From DATLYB01 sp964502525 (GTDB lineage: Bacteria; Bacteroidota; Bacteroidia; Chitinophagales; CAIOSU01): 29,965 nucleotides of DNA. The stretch lies in NCBI GenBank assembly GCA_964502525.1, contig CAZCXH010000049.1, positions 1 through 29,965 of the forward strand, given 5' to 3'. Positions 16,167 to 24,801 of this stretch are shown here, in pieces; positions within the stretch are counted from its first letter, which is position 1; each line of letters starts with the position of its first letter. The notes under the pieces are model-generated. The model worked only from the letters and a program-made list of their open reading frames with translations, was not told the DNA's origin and did no database searches. A program made the translations under genes and the position numbers.

Positions 16167-17360
16167 ATGATGAAGATCGGGCTGGTTAGAAAGCTGGATT
16201 ACCTTATCGGCTCAGTTTCAATTGTGCTGCTGCGGCCGGCTTGCTTTGCCTTGGGAACGCTGCTCAGGCGCAACCATGACCTGGTTATCAGGAAGCAACT
16301 GGTTGTGATGAAAATAAAAGGCGGGGGAAGTTTGCTGCTCGCATTACCCGCCCTGTTATCGCTCCGGAAAAAGTATCCCGATAAAAAATTTACGCTTATC
16401 GCTTCCGGAGAGGTCGCTTCCTTCGCAGAATTAATGGGAATTTTTGATGAGTTTGTGCTGATAAACACGTCCCGCTTTCTGCCTTTCCTCATTTCATGTG
16501 TTTACGCGCTGCAAAAGGCCTGGCGCGCTGACGGCCTGATCAACTTTGAAATTCACTCCAAGCTCACGACCGTGTTCTCGGCTTTGTCCTGCGCAAGAAA
16601 CCGGTTTGGATTTTATCATGAAACCAATTCATGGCAACGCGATGTCATCACCCACCTTTTTTACTACAACATCACCTCCCCGGTGTATGTCAATTACAAC
16701 CAGGTGGCTTTGGCCATGGGTGCAGGTATTCTGCCGTATCAGGAAGTATCGGATTTTTTTATCCGTCATAACCACCTGGAAAACAGCCGCACGAATGGCG
16801 CGCAAAATCAAATTGCAATCGCGCCTTTCTGTTCTGATCTTGGAAAGGAGCGGGAATTTTTGCCTGAGCATTGGGTGAAAATCCTGAAGCGAAAATTCGA
16901 TGGACAAACGCCTGAAGTGACGATACTGGGTGGGCCAAATGACGTTCGCAGAGCCTCAGAACTGGAGCGGCACCTGAAGGAAACATTCCCGGATATTACA
17001 ATTCATAATCGCGCGGGAAAAACAACCCTGCGGGAATCGGCAATGCTCATAAAATCAGCGGATGAGTTTTTAACCATTGATTCCGGACTGAATCATATTG
17101 CCCGGTTAACAGGCGGAGTTCAGATTACGTCCTACTGGGGTCCAACTGATCCCGCCACCCGGCTGGCTCCATTTCCCCGCCTTTCTGAATCTGTGGTTTA
17201 CAGCAAGTTATTTTGTTCCCCCTGCGTTCATACGGTCGCCTCGCCTCCCTGCAAAGGGAACAATATCTGCATGAAGCAATATGTGAAGGAGGAACTGAAT
17301 CAATACTCCAGCGGGGGGTGGTTAATTATATCGAACAGCGCCACGCCAAAGAACATCTGA
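16167..17360 (+). CDS. Glycosyltransferase family 9 (heptosyltransferase-like) protein
   Basis: 397 residues, GT-B fold. The N-terminal half has VVMKIKGGGSLLLALPALLSLRKKYPD, matching the family 9 start in which a glycine-rich loop (52-54) precedes a helix. The C-terminal half has ITILG-like VTILGGPND, IHNRAGKTTLRESAMLIKSADEFLTIDSGLNHIARLTGG and YWGPTDPATR. These match the nucleotide-sugar site of ADP-heptose:LPS heptosyltransferases (WaaF/WaaC type). A cysteine-rich tail (FCSPCVH, PPCKGNNIC) is also common in the family. It would transfer a sugar to lipid A-core or a related lipid-linked acceptor at the inner face of the inner membrane. ATG codons at 16167 and 16170 are equally good starts. 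It begins a plus-strand set of envelope genes. Confidence 0.87.
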   Translation: MMKIGLVRKLDYLIGSVSIVLLRPACFALGTLLRRNHDLVIRKQLVVMKIKGGGSLLLALPALLSLRKKYPDKKFTLIASGEVASFAELMGIFDEFVLINTSRFLPFLISCVYALQKAWRADGLINFEIHSKLTTVFSALSCARNRFGFYHETNSWQRDVITHLFYYNITSPVYVNYNQVALAMGAGILPYQEVSDFFIRHNHLENSRTNGAQNQIAIAPFCSDLGKEREFLPEHWVKILKRKFDGQTPEVTILGGPNDVRRASELERHLKETFPDITIHNRAGKTTLRESAMLIKSADEFLTIDSGLNHIARLTGGVQITSYWGPTDPATRLAPFPRLSESVVYSKLFCSPCVHTVASPPCKGNNICMKQYVKEELNQYSSGGWLIISNSATPKNI

Positions 17361-17395
17361 CATCATCCATCGCCCATTCTGATGGTTCTAATTTC

Positions 17396-17403
17396 TATTT
17401 TTG
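17396..17403 (+). promoter_or_regulatory. Candidate -7 box for the GT-C gene
   Basis: TATTTTTG is an exact TAnnTTTG match 27 bases before the ATG at 17431, in the 70-base gap after the family 9 gene. The octamer and its distance to the start are almost the same as at 5757-5764. No -33 element is clear. Confidence 0.4.
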
Positions 17404-17430
17404 ACTATTTAACGCATCCTCGTTTTGACC

Positions 17431-19059
17431 ATGCTGTCGGCCATCATCAAGGCAATCCGTTCCCCGGGTTTTGCGATTCCGGCAATATTGGTTTTACCGG
17501 CATTTTTCTGGATTGTCCTTGACAGAGGGCTATGGAGAGGAGATCCTGTCGGCTATGCGTTGCATTCCATCAGCCTTTACCATAACCTTGCAACCCACTT
17601 TCCTTCCTGGAAATGGAATTTGTTTAATGGCTATAAGGGACCGTTGATATACTGGATAGGGCAATTCCTCGTGCCGCTGGGCAACTGGATTGGCTCCGTA
17701 AATTTTTCGCTGCTCCTTATTCCGTTCATTTCTTTCTTCATTACCCTGATTCTTTCATTCCGCAGTTTTGAGCTGCTTTTCAGAAACCAAGCAATCGCGT
17801 TCTGCGGTTGCCTGGCAGTGGCATCATCACCATTGTTAAATGGTTTGTCAACCCAGTTCTGGATTGAGCCGATGCAAACTGCAATGACTTCCTGGTTCAT
17901 TTATGCAATGATTAATGCAAGAAACCGGAACTTATATTTTGCCATTGCTCAGTTCATCCTCGCCTTCTCGCTTTCCATGCTGATTAAGGTTTCAACCCCG
18001 TTATACATCATTGCTCCTGCAATCGTTTTCTGGATTACGCTTTTCAAAAGTTCTCCATCCTTGAAGATAGATGTAAAGAATTTGATTTTTCTTGCAATTT
18101 CCTTGCTTGCTTTTTTTGCAGCGATTGCATACTACTATTTGAATTTTCAGGCATTGCGCGATTTCGCACGCTTTGCCTCTACGAGTCCGTTATTCGCTTC
18201 TAATGAATCTAAATACTCACTCTGGCTGCACATCATGCATGATGGGGTTGCCCATGCAATTGCTTTCGGTTTTTCCTGCCTGCTCCTGGTGGCGGGAGTT
18301 GTGAAAACAATTAAAAAGCGGTCATCCGGCAATATCGGCATGGTCTTGTTAGCCGCCATGACTCAAATGGCGATATTTTTTATTGCATGGATGACGACAG
18401 CGAATGTGGATCCGCGTTATTTCATTCCGATTGTGCCTTATTTTGCTTTGCTGGTATGCTGGGGGCTTGCGGCTTTTAATCATCGGCTATTAACGACAGC
18501 CTTTATTCTGATATTTATGGTGCAATTTGCATTTGTCAATGGATTTGCCTTCGGATTAATCCACTCGATGCCGCCCTATGGCGCAATAAGGCCATTAATA
18601 AGGCAACCCGAACGGGAACAGCAACTTATAAATGACATGATGCCATGGGCGAGCCGGGATTCATCCATTATATTTGATTTAAACCCTGAACTTGGGGTGG
18701 CGGAGTTTCAATATGAACTCGCCAGGCGAAATCTATGGGGCAATTGGCAAAATTGCTGCGTTGATATAGGCGTATTTTTTAACATTTACCTCCAGTCAAT
18801 TGATACCGCTAACATTAAAATTGCAACTGTCTGGGAAAATGCTCTGGCTTACAACCCGGATTATTATATTACATGGAATTCACGACTCTCACCCGAACAG
18901 GCGGAGGAAGAAATGACAAGCATTGACAGGTATAACGCAGTGACGGTTCCGTTGCGCTGGAAAATAGCCGGTAAAATGAAGAATAGCATGTTTTATGAAA
19001 CTGTTCACATTCCGGAATATCCTGACTTGTTAGTGTTTAAAAGATGCGGCACGCCATGA
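17431..19059 (+). CDS. Polytopic GT-C glycosyltransferase (family 39/ArnT-like)
   Basis: About 542 residues from the ATG at 17431 (a TTG lies two codons upstream). There are roughly ten or more membrane segments, followed by a soluble C-terminal domain from about residue 390. An acidic residue after the first segment (RGLWRGDPVGYALHS, Asp38) takes the place of the DE motif in the first periplasmic loop of GT-C enzymes. STQFWIEPMQTAMTSWFIYA (Glu146) and a later SMLIKVSTPLYIIAPAIVFW match the pattern of the PMT/ArnT family. Such enzymes use polyprenyl-phosphate sugars on the periplasmic side to glycosylate lipids or proteins. The stop codon overlaps the next gene by ATGA (19056-19059). Low overall similarity means the exact family number is uncertain. 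Confidence 0.72.
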   Translation: MLSAIIKAIRSPGFAIPAILVLPAFFWIVLDRGLWRGDPVGYALHSISLYHNLATHFPSWKWNLFNGYKGPLIYWIGQFLVPLGNWIGSVNFSLLLIPFISFFITLILSFRSFELLFRNQAIAFCGCLAVASSPLLNGLSTQFWIEPMQTAMTSWFIYAMINARNRNLYFAIAQFILAFSLSMLIKVSTPLYIIAPAIVFWITLFKSSPSLKIDVKNLIFLAISLLAFFAAIAYYYLNFQALRDFARFASTSPLFASNESKYSLWLHIMHDGVAHAIAFGFSCLLLVAGVVKTIKKRSSGNIGMVLLAAMTQMAIFFIAWMTTANVDPRYFIPIVPYFALLVCWGLAAFNHRLLTTAFILIFMVQFAFVNGFAFGLIHSMPPYGAIRPLIRQPEREQQLINDMMPWASRDSSIIFDLNPELGVAEFQYELARRNLWGNWQNCCVDIGVFFNIYLQSIDTANIKIATVWENALAYNPDYYITWNSRLSPEQAEEEMTSIDRYNAVTVPLRWKIAGKMKNSMFYETVHIPEYPDLLVFKRCGTP

Positions 19060-20324
19060 AGCTGATTCCTGCAAAACTTTCTTCAGATCAAAAAAAGGTG
19101 GGCGCTTTTCTTATCGCTGCGGCAGGCGCATCAGGTCTGTTTTTATTGTATTGGAAATTCGAACAGCCGTATGCGGGCTTCGGGTGGAAGGAGGCGCTTG
19201 CATTCCTGGTGTTTCTTTTTGCAACGGTATTCGGCATCTGTCTGTTCCTGCTGATGATTTTCAACGCGAGGCGTGAATTGCTGCTGAGAACATTGATTTC
19301 GGTTTCTTCTGTCTTTGCTGCGCTGCTGATTGTGGAAATAATATTCCGCTTTGCCGGTGTTAAACAGGCATATATAGAAACACGGGGAGGAAACAGATAT
19401 ACGTCTGCGTTTATCAAGCGGGATAACAATATTTGCCGCACCTACGGCCCCGGCACCTTCACTTATATTGAATCAGCGGAATACAAATTTCCCCGTCAAC
19501 ATAACAATTATGGATTCAGCGATGCTGATTTTTTCCCGAAAAAGGATTCAACAAAAATTCTGATTCAGACCTATGGCGACTCCTATACAGAAGGCGATGG
19601 AGCGCCATTCGATTCAAGCTATCCGGCAATTCTCAGAACGCTGCTGCCCGATACGAATGTTATCATTCAGAATTTTGGCATTTGCGGCAGCGACCCGGGA
19701 TTTTATTACATGCAATTGAAAACCATCGGACTGATGATGAAGCCGGATATTGCGGTTATTACCTATGATCCCGGTGATTTTACCGTGGATTTCCTGGCAC
19801 GGGGAGGCCTGGAGCGGTTTAAAGGAGATTATTGGCAAGCGGCCGGTGCGCCCTCCTGGGAGTGGATTTATGCCTGCAGCTACGTCTTTCGCCTTTTTGC
19901 CGCCTCTCTCTTTGATATTTCCCTCAACGATTTCTTCTTTTCAGATGAAGCGAAGAAGGAGCGACTGAAAATGCTGGAACCGGAATGGAACCAAGCTTTT
20001 TTGAATATTGCCGGACTCGCGCGTCAAAACAAGATTAAAGTGCTGCTTGTGAAAAGACCCGGGCGGGGCGATATTGAATTAAACCGGTATGGTTATGATT
20101 TTGCTTTTTTCGAAAAAATGGCGGATACTTTGTCGGTTTTCAAGCGAATTGACCTGCTGGAATATTACCGCGACTCGACACAAATTGATGCAAGCAACTC
20201 CGCAAAATATTATTGGACAAAGGACGGCCATCATAATTCAGCGGGCTACTTCGCCATGGCTAAGGGAATCAATGCCGGCTTGAAAAAATGCTATCCTGAA
20301 TTGTTCACGCCCTCATCCCGTTAA
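19056..20324 (+). CDS. Membrane-anchored SGNH/GDSL hydrolase-like protein (paralogue 1, missing block III Asn)
   Basis: 422 residues from the ATG at 19056, which overlaps the upstream stop by ATGA; another ATG at 19044 is possible. About three hydrophobic segments (residues 14-32, 46-68 and 78-98) precede an SGNH domain. Block I is QTYGDSYTEGDG (Ser176), block II is GICGSDPGF, and the catalytic Asp/His pair is KDGHHNSAGY (Asp390, His392). In block III the sequence reads ITYDPGDFTVD, whereas the paralogue at 20497 has FCINGTDIED; the usual Asn is replaced by Pro. The family includes acyl esterases and O-acetyl transferases acting on glycans. Loss of the oxyanion Asn may alter or weaken catalysis. 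The nearby glycosyltransferases suggest a polysaccharide or glycolipid substrate. Confidence 0.82.
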   Translation: MKLIPAKLSSDQKKVGAFLIAAAGASGLFLLYWKFEQPYAGFGWKEALAFLVFLFATVFGICLFLLMIFNARRELLLRTLISVSSVFAALLIVEIIFRFAGVKQAYIETRGGNRYTSAFIKRDNNICRTYGPGTFTYIESAEYKFPRQHNNYGFSDADFFPKKDSTKILIQTYGDSYTEGDGAPFDSSYPAILRTLLPDTNVIIQNFGICGSDPGFYYMQLKTIGLMMKPDIAVITYDPGDFTVDFLARGGLERFKGDYWQAAGAPSWEWIYACSYVFRLFAASLFDISLNDFFFSDEAKKERLKMLEPEWNQAFLNIAGLARQNKIKVLLVKRPGRGDIELNRYGYDFAFFEKMADTLSVFKRIDLLEYYRDSTQIDASNSAKYYWTKDGHHNSAGYFAMAKGINAGLKKCYPELFTPSSR

Positions 20325-20349
20325 CAACGCAGTTTAACATACTATTAAT

Positions 20350-20453
20350 GAGTTCATCATTTAGTGAATATTTTTCAGTATTTAGCTTCAAGCCGCTGGC
20401 TACAAGCCTCAAGCTGGACCAAAACTTGCCGCTTGAAGCTTGCGGCTTGAAGC
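20350..20453. repeat. Palindromic intergenic repeat, copy B
   Basis: It opens with the same GAGTTCATCATTTAGTG (20350-20366), two variable bases, and TATTTTTCAGTAT (20369-20381) as copy A at 7688. It then has a perfect 12-base inverted repeat, GCTTCAAGCCGC (20385-20396) against GCGGCTTGAAGC (20442-20453). The shared CAAGCCTCAAGC lies at 20403-20414, at nearly the same offset as in copy A (53 versus 52 bases). Stem sequences differ between copies but each still pairs with itself, as if pairing rather than sequence is kept. It fills most of the 172-base gap between the two SGNH genes. Confidence 0.8.
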
Positions 20454-20496
20454 GAAGTAAATTGCTTTCTATTTTCTAAACACAAGTTGAATTCCT

Positions 20497-21717
20497 GTGG
20501 CGCAGAGTAAGGCCATTTATAACAGCATCATCGGGCGCATTCCTTATTTCTACATTGCCCTTACGGCATTCATCGGGTATGTTTGCCTTCGGATGCTGTC
20601 AACATATAATGTGACGTTTCTTGCGGGAGCCGGAATTTTGATTTTCTTGTTTTTATCGGTAGTTGTTGCCTTTAAACTGGTGGGAATTATCAAGCCGTCT
20701 GCCCGTCTGCCTGTTAATTTCAAACTGCTGCTGGTTGCAGTATTCGTCTCCTTCTTGCTGGCTGAGGGAATTTTGCGATTGCTCAGGGTGAATATAACCT
20801 ACACGGAGATACTCGGTCAACGGAAGTATTATTCTCCTTACTGGAACGACAAAAATTTTTGGTATTTGTATAATCCTGTTTATGAGATCAACAATCCCAG
20901 GAAGGATTTCACTCACTTCAGGTTAGTTAACAGCATGGGAATTCCTGAGCGTGAGATTGCCCTGGCGGGAGCCGGTAGAGTAAAAAAAATTCTGACGCTC
21001 GGGGATTCTTTTACCGAAGGCATTGGCGCTTCTTCCGATTCAACATGGCCCCGGCTGCTCGAGCATTATTTGAACGCAAATAGCGAAGATTCATTCATTG
21101 TCTATAATGCGGGCATTAGCGGCAGCGACCCTGTTTATGAATATCACCTGCTTCGCGGCAGGCTGTGGGATATAAATTGGAATGCCGTGATCTTTTGCAT
21201 CAACGGCACCGATATTGAAGATTGCAAGATAAGAGGAGGGTTGGAAAGGTTTAAGGATAACGGCACAGTGACCTACAGGAAAGCGCCTGCTTGGGAGCCG
21301 CTATATGCGTGCTCTTACTTGTTCAGATTTGTAATCAATAATATATTGGGTCATGATGATTTATTATTAACAAAAAAAGAAAGCATTGAGAATGAAAAGC
21401 GCGCGGTAAGCGATATACGCCAAACCATGCAGCAAGCCCACCGGGAACTTGTAATCCGGAATATACCCATGCTGGTCGTAATACATCCGCTCAAAGGCGA
21501 GCAAGACGTAAATCGGTTCCACAACCGGAATATGGACACCCTGCTCCACCGCATGCGCGATTTACGTCCCCTTAACTTGCTGCCATACTTTGCGGATAGC
21601 CTGGGAACTGATAAAACGAGTGAAGAACTATATTGGCCCAACGATGCGCACTTCAAACCCGAAGGTTATCGGATTATGGCCGAGAAAATCTGCCGGGAAC
21701 TGGCACCCCGGTTGTAG
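20497..21717 (+). CDS. Membrane-anchored SGNH/GDSL hydrolase-like protein (paralogue 2, complete blocks)
   Basis: 406 residues, starting with GTG at 20497; no in-frame ATG gives the first membrane segment. Hydrophobic segments at about 14-30, 40-62 and 76-92 are followed by the SGNH domain: ILTLGDSFTEGIGA (Ser171), NAGISGSDP (206 onward), CINGTDIED (Asn236) and PNDAHFKPEGYRIMAE (Asp383, His385). All four blocks are present, unlike the upstream paralogue. Both share RGGLERFK, then PxWExxYACSYxFR, a feature I do not recognise from other SGNH families. It is likely an inner-membrane protein with the domain in the periplasm, adding or removing acyl groups on an envelope glycan. It is separated from paralogue 1 by the palindromic repeat. 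Confidence 0.83.
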   Translation: MAQSKAIYNSIIGRIPYFYIALTAFIGYVCLRMLSTYNVTFLAGAGILIFLFLSVVVAFKLVGIIKPSARLPVNFKLLLVAVFVSFLLAEGILRLLRVNITYTEILGQRKYYSPYWNDKNFWYLYNPVYEINNPRKDFTHFRLVNSMGIPEREIALAGAGRVKKILTLGDSFTEGIGASSDSTWPRLLEHYLNANSEDSFIVYNAGISGSDPVYEYHLLRGRLWDINWNAVIFCINGTDIEDCKIRGGLERFKDNGTVTYRKAPAWEPLYACSYLFRFVINNILGHDDLLLTKKESIENEKRAVSDIRQTMQQAHRELVIRNIPMLVVIHPLKGEQDVNRFHNRNMDTLLHRMRDLRPLNLLPYFADSLGTDKTSEELYWPNDAHFKPEGYRIMAEKICRELAPRL

Positions 21718-21830
21718 CAGAAGAGCGGGGAATAATCTAATCACCATCTGCAAGCTTGGGGAGAACGGAGATGGGCTGAGAAAGAGCCGGGGTTGTCCAA
21801 ACTTTTTTATTAAATTGGTTACGTTAAATA

Positions 21831-23327
21831 ATGATGCGCCATATTGAAACCTTGAAGACCCGCATCAACGGGGGAAGAAGATACCGGGAATCCGTTAACG
21901 CAGGTTTTCAGCCTCTTGATAGCAGGCAGTATGCTAAATATAACAGATTCAGGCCCGAAGGAGCCAAACCGGTGTTTTGCTATCTCCCGTACAACAGCCT
22001 CACTTTTTCTTTCAGCGGAAAGGTATTTGTTTGCGGTTACAACAAGGATGTGGAACTGGGCAGGTACCCGGATAACAGCATTGACGAAATATGGAACGGG
22101 GCTGAAGCTGAAACGCTGCGCAGGCACATGCTTCATAACGACCTCAATTACGGCTGCCGTCATTGCAAGTATTTTTTTGACAAAGGAAAATTCACCAATC
22201 TCCGTCCGCTTGTATTCGACAAGTATTACAAAAATACCGATGCTTTATTCCCCAAGGTGTTTGAGTTTGAATTGAGCAACGTGTGCAACTTCGAATGCCA
22301 GATGTGCATTGGCGAAGTTTCCTCCAGCATCCGCAAGAACCGGGACAGACTGCCTCCCATTCAATCGCCTTACGATGATGCGTTCGTCAGGCAATTGGAG
22401 AAATACATTCCATACCTGAAGGAAGCAAAGTTTTACGGTGGCGAGCCGTTTCTCATCCCCATCTACTACGAAATATGGGAGAAAATAAAAGAACTTAACC
22501 CCAAACTTGAACTGTTTGCAATAACCAACGGCAGCCAGTGGAACGATAAAATCAGGACGCTTCTTGAAGACCTGAATTTTGAACTTGCCGTATCAATTGA
22601 CGCGGTTGAAAAGGAAAAAGTGGAGCGCATTCGCAAGAATGTGATTTTTGAAGATCTCTTAAAACACATTGGTTATTTCAGTTCCGCTTGCAACAAAAAA
22701 GGGAAATACCTTACTCTTAGTTATACCGTGCAGAAGGATAACTGGGACCAGTTTCCCCGGATACTTGACCTTTGCAATGATGCAAATGCATATATCTATG
22801 TGAGTTATCTGGAAAGGCCGACTCAATTTGCTGTGACAGATCTTTCAAAAGACGAATTGAAAAAGATCAGAGAATATCTGGAACGATTCAGTTTTCCAAA
22901 ATTTTCTTCCAGGGAAAAGCATAATCATAAATGTTTTGAAGACTACAAGCAGTTCCTGGATGCTTACATTTCGGAGGCAGAAACCAGAAAATATCATGAT
23001 TACGCGTTCAGGCCTTCCGGCCCGGCAGTTAAAAAATCCAATTCAATGCAGACCATGTCTCACGTCAACCCCATTCCGTATGCCGATCTTATCAGGTGGA
23101 TAGATAGTCAGTATGCTTCATCGGAAGTGTTCTCGGGGTCTCTGCCCAAAGAATTAATGATTCAGAAATTAAACGAGGCTACAGAGGGATTCACCCATCC
23201 GGAGAAGGAAATTATTTATGGCTACATTACTCTTACCCCATTCAATACCGTAATCACCAGTTTGAAACAATACTCCACCAACGACCTCAGGAAGGAAATA
23301 GAGTTTTCAATTTCAAAATATTTTTAG
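21831..23327 (+). CDS. Radical SAM protein with N-terminal twitch-like domain and long C-terminal extension (paralogue 1)
   Basis: 498 residues. The N-terminal auxiliary-cluster region has C50 (VFCYLPYNSL), C68 (KVFVCGYN), GRYPDNSIDEIWNG, and C109/C112 (CRHC). The radical SAM motif CNFECQMC has cysteines 152, 156 and 159, then GEVSSSIRKNRDRLPP, SPYDDAF and FYGGEPFLI (GGEP 203-206). The block from the CxxxCxxC to GGEP is nearly identical in pattern to the proteins at 23341 and 24791, so the three are paralogues. Residues about 330-498 form an extension ending in IIYGYITLTPFNTVITSLKQ, of unknown fold. It starts after 113 bases without a clear promoter and is 13 bases before its paralogue, so they are cotranscribed. 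Catalysis and substrate are unknown. Confidence 0.85.
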   Translation: MMRHIETLKTRINGGRRYRESVNAGFQPLDSRQYAKYNRFRPEGAKPVFCYLPYNSLTFSFSGKVFVCGYNKDVELGRYPDNSIDEIWNGAEAETLRRHMLHNDLNYGCRHCKYFFDKGKFTNLRPLVFDKYYKNTDALFPKVFEFELSNVCNFECQMCIGEVSSSIRKNRDRLPPIQSPYDDAFVRQLEKYIPYLKEAKFYGGEPFLIPIYYEIWEKIKELNPKLELFAITNGSQWNDKIRTLLEDLNFELAVSIDAVEKEKVERIRKNVIFEDLLKHIGYFSSACNKKGKYLTLSYTVQKDNWDQFPRILDLCNDANAYIYVSYLERPTQFAVTDLSKDELKKIREYLERFSFPKFSSREKHNHKCFEDYKQFLDAYISEAETRKYHDYAFRPSGPAVKKSNSMQTMSHVNPIPYADLIRWIDSQYASSEVFSGSLPKELMIQKLNEATEGFTHPEKEIIYGYITLTPFNTVITSLKQYSTNDLRKEIEFSISKYF

Positions 23328-23340
23328 GATAATAAAAGTC

Positions 23341-24801
23341 ATGCAGGAAGCGGTTAATAAATTAATTGCCAGGATATTTCCATCAGATAAAGAAGTTTCC
23401 GGCCCCGGCTTAAGCATCGGCACCATCAATGGTTACAATGCTGCGCGGGGCAGGTCTCATTCCAGGCATATCTGCCACGCTCCGTTCACCAATATGTACT
23501 TCAATGTGCATGGTGACTGCGCCCCATGCTGGCTCACGTTTTTGGACCCGGATCATTATCCCGATAAATCTGTGCGGGAAATTTGGTTCGGAAATAAATT
23601 CCAGGATATCAGAAATCACTTGATGAAATATGACCTTTCACACCGGTGCAGCGTATGCCTTAAAAATCTTCAATCAGGCAACTACACCTCGCTGCTGGCG
23701 CGCGCTTACGATGGGAATGAAATCGGAAAGTATCCTGCCATGCTCGAGCTGGAGTTGTCGAACACCTGTAATCTTGAATGCGTGATGTGCGTTGGGGAAT
23801 TGTCGTCTTCCATAAGAAAAAACAGGGAGCGCCTCCCGCCATTGCCCAGCCCCTATGATGACAACTTTGCCGACCAGTTGGAGGAGTTCATCCCGCATTT
23901 AAAGGAATTGCGCTTCAACGGAGGCGAACCGTTTTTGATTGATCTTGTCTATAAGATTTTTGAAAAGGTGGAGAGATTGAATCCCGGATTGAAAATTGTG
24001 ATTGCCACCAATGGCACCGTGCTGAACAACAGGGTGAAAACGTGGCTTCAGAAAATGAACATTCACATTAACTTCTCGCTCGATTCGCTGACGCCCGGGA
24101 TTTATGAAACCATCCGGGTGAATGCCAAATTCAGCCGCGTGATGGAGCATTTCCGATTTTATCACAACTACATCAGGCAAAACAACCGCATACTGTGCAT
24201 CATGGTGAACCCCATGCGCAACAACTGGCACGAGATGCCGGAATTTATACGCTTTTCCAACAAGCATGACGTCAACATCTGGTTTAACACCATTCACCGC
24301 CCGATAGAGTGGGCAATCTGGTCATTGCAGCATGATGAGCTTGAAAAAGTTTATGCCACGCTGCGCTCCGCTGTTTTTTCGAAGGAAGAAAGTAATAATT
24401 CATTGGCGAAATACAATATCGGAATCTTTAACAACCTGGTGAACGTGCAAATTAAAAACTGGGTGGATGAGGCGCTGAACAGGATGAAAATGAATCAGTC
24501 CGTGACGGTTGAATTATCGGAATCAGAAGCCAGGGATCTGTTTCAAAAGAAAATCACCGATTTTATCTATGCAAAGTTCAACGAGGGCGAAGAGCAAAAG
24601 AGGAATCGCCTTCAGGCGCTGTTTAAAAAGACAGACCAAATTTTTGATGCGATCAAAGAGAAGAAACCGGATGTTGAATTTTATAAAATTGTAGCCCAGG
24701 TTCCTGCCGATGTTTTTTATAATCACATGGAAAACCACAGCGTTAAAAGCGCAATTGAAGAATTCCAGAAACGCCCCGTCCGCTATCCTATTACATCCTG
24801 A
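23341..24801 (+). CDS. Radical SAM protein with N-terminal twitch-like domain and long C-terminal extension (paralogue 2)
   Basis: 486 residues. Auxiliary-cluster cysteines are C45 (HICHAPFTNMYF), C60 and C63 (GDCAPC), and C103/C106 (CSVC), around HYPDKSVREIWFGNKF. The radical SAM motif CNLECVMC (143, 147 and 150) is followed by GELSSSIRKNRERLPP, PSPYDDNF and FNGGEPFLI (GGEP 194-197). Later strands read IVIATNGT and INFSLDS. An extension from about 335 contains charged helices and ends near FYKIVAQVPADVFYNHMENH. It follows paralogue 1 after 13 bases. Its stop overlaps the end of the convergent gene by 11 bases (24791-24801), so the two opposing transcripts must overlap. It is closer to the minus-strand paralogue at 24791 (HAPFxNxxF, LECVMC) than to the adjacent one. 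Confidence 0.86.
   Translation: MQEAVNKLIARIFPSDKEVSGPGLSIGTINGYNAARGRSHSRHICHAPFTNMYFNVHGDCAPCWLTFLDPDHYPDKSVREIWFGNKFQDIRNHLMKYDLSHRCSVCLKNLQSGNYTSLLARAYDGNEIGKYPAMLELELSNTCNLECVMCVGELSSSIRKNRERLPPLPSPYDDNFADQLEEFIPHLKELRFNGGEPFLIDLVYKIFEKVERLNPGLKIVIATNGTVLNNRVKTWLQKMNIHINFSLDSLTPGIYETIRVNAKFSRVMEHFRFYHNYIRQNNRILCIMVNPMRNNWHEMPEFIRFSNKHDVNIWFNTIHRPIEWAIWSLQHDELEKVYATLRSAVFSKEESNNSLAKYNIGIFNNLVNVQIKNWVDEALNRMKMNQSVTVELSESEARDLFQKKITDFIYAKFNEGEEQKRNRLQALFKKTDQIFDAIKEKKPDVEFYKIVAQVPADVFYNHMENHSVKSAIEEFQKRPVRYPITS

Noticed and set aside
21718..21830. Possible terminator or promoter before the twitch radical SAM pair
   Set aside because: There is a T-rich run but no stable hairpin before it, and TAAATTGG is only a weak -7 match with too short a spacing to the nearest TTG.
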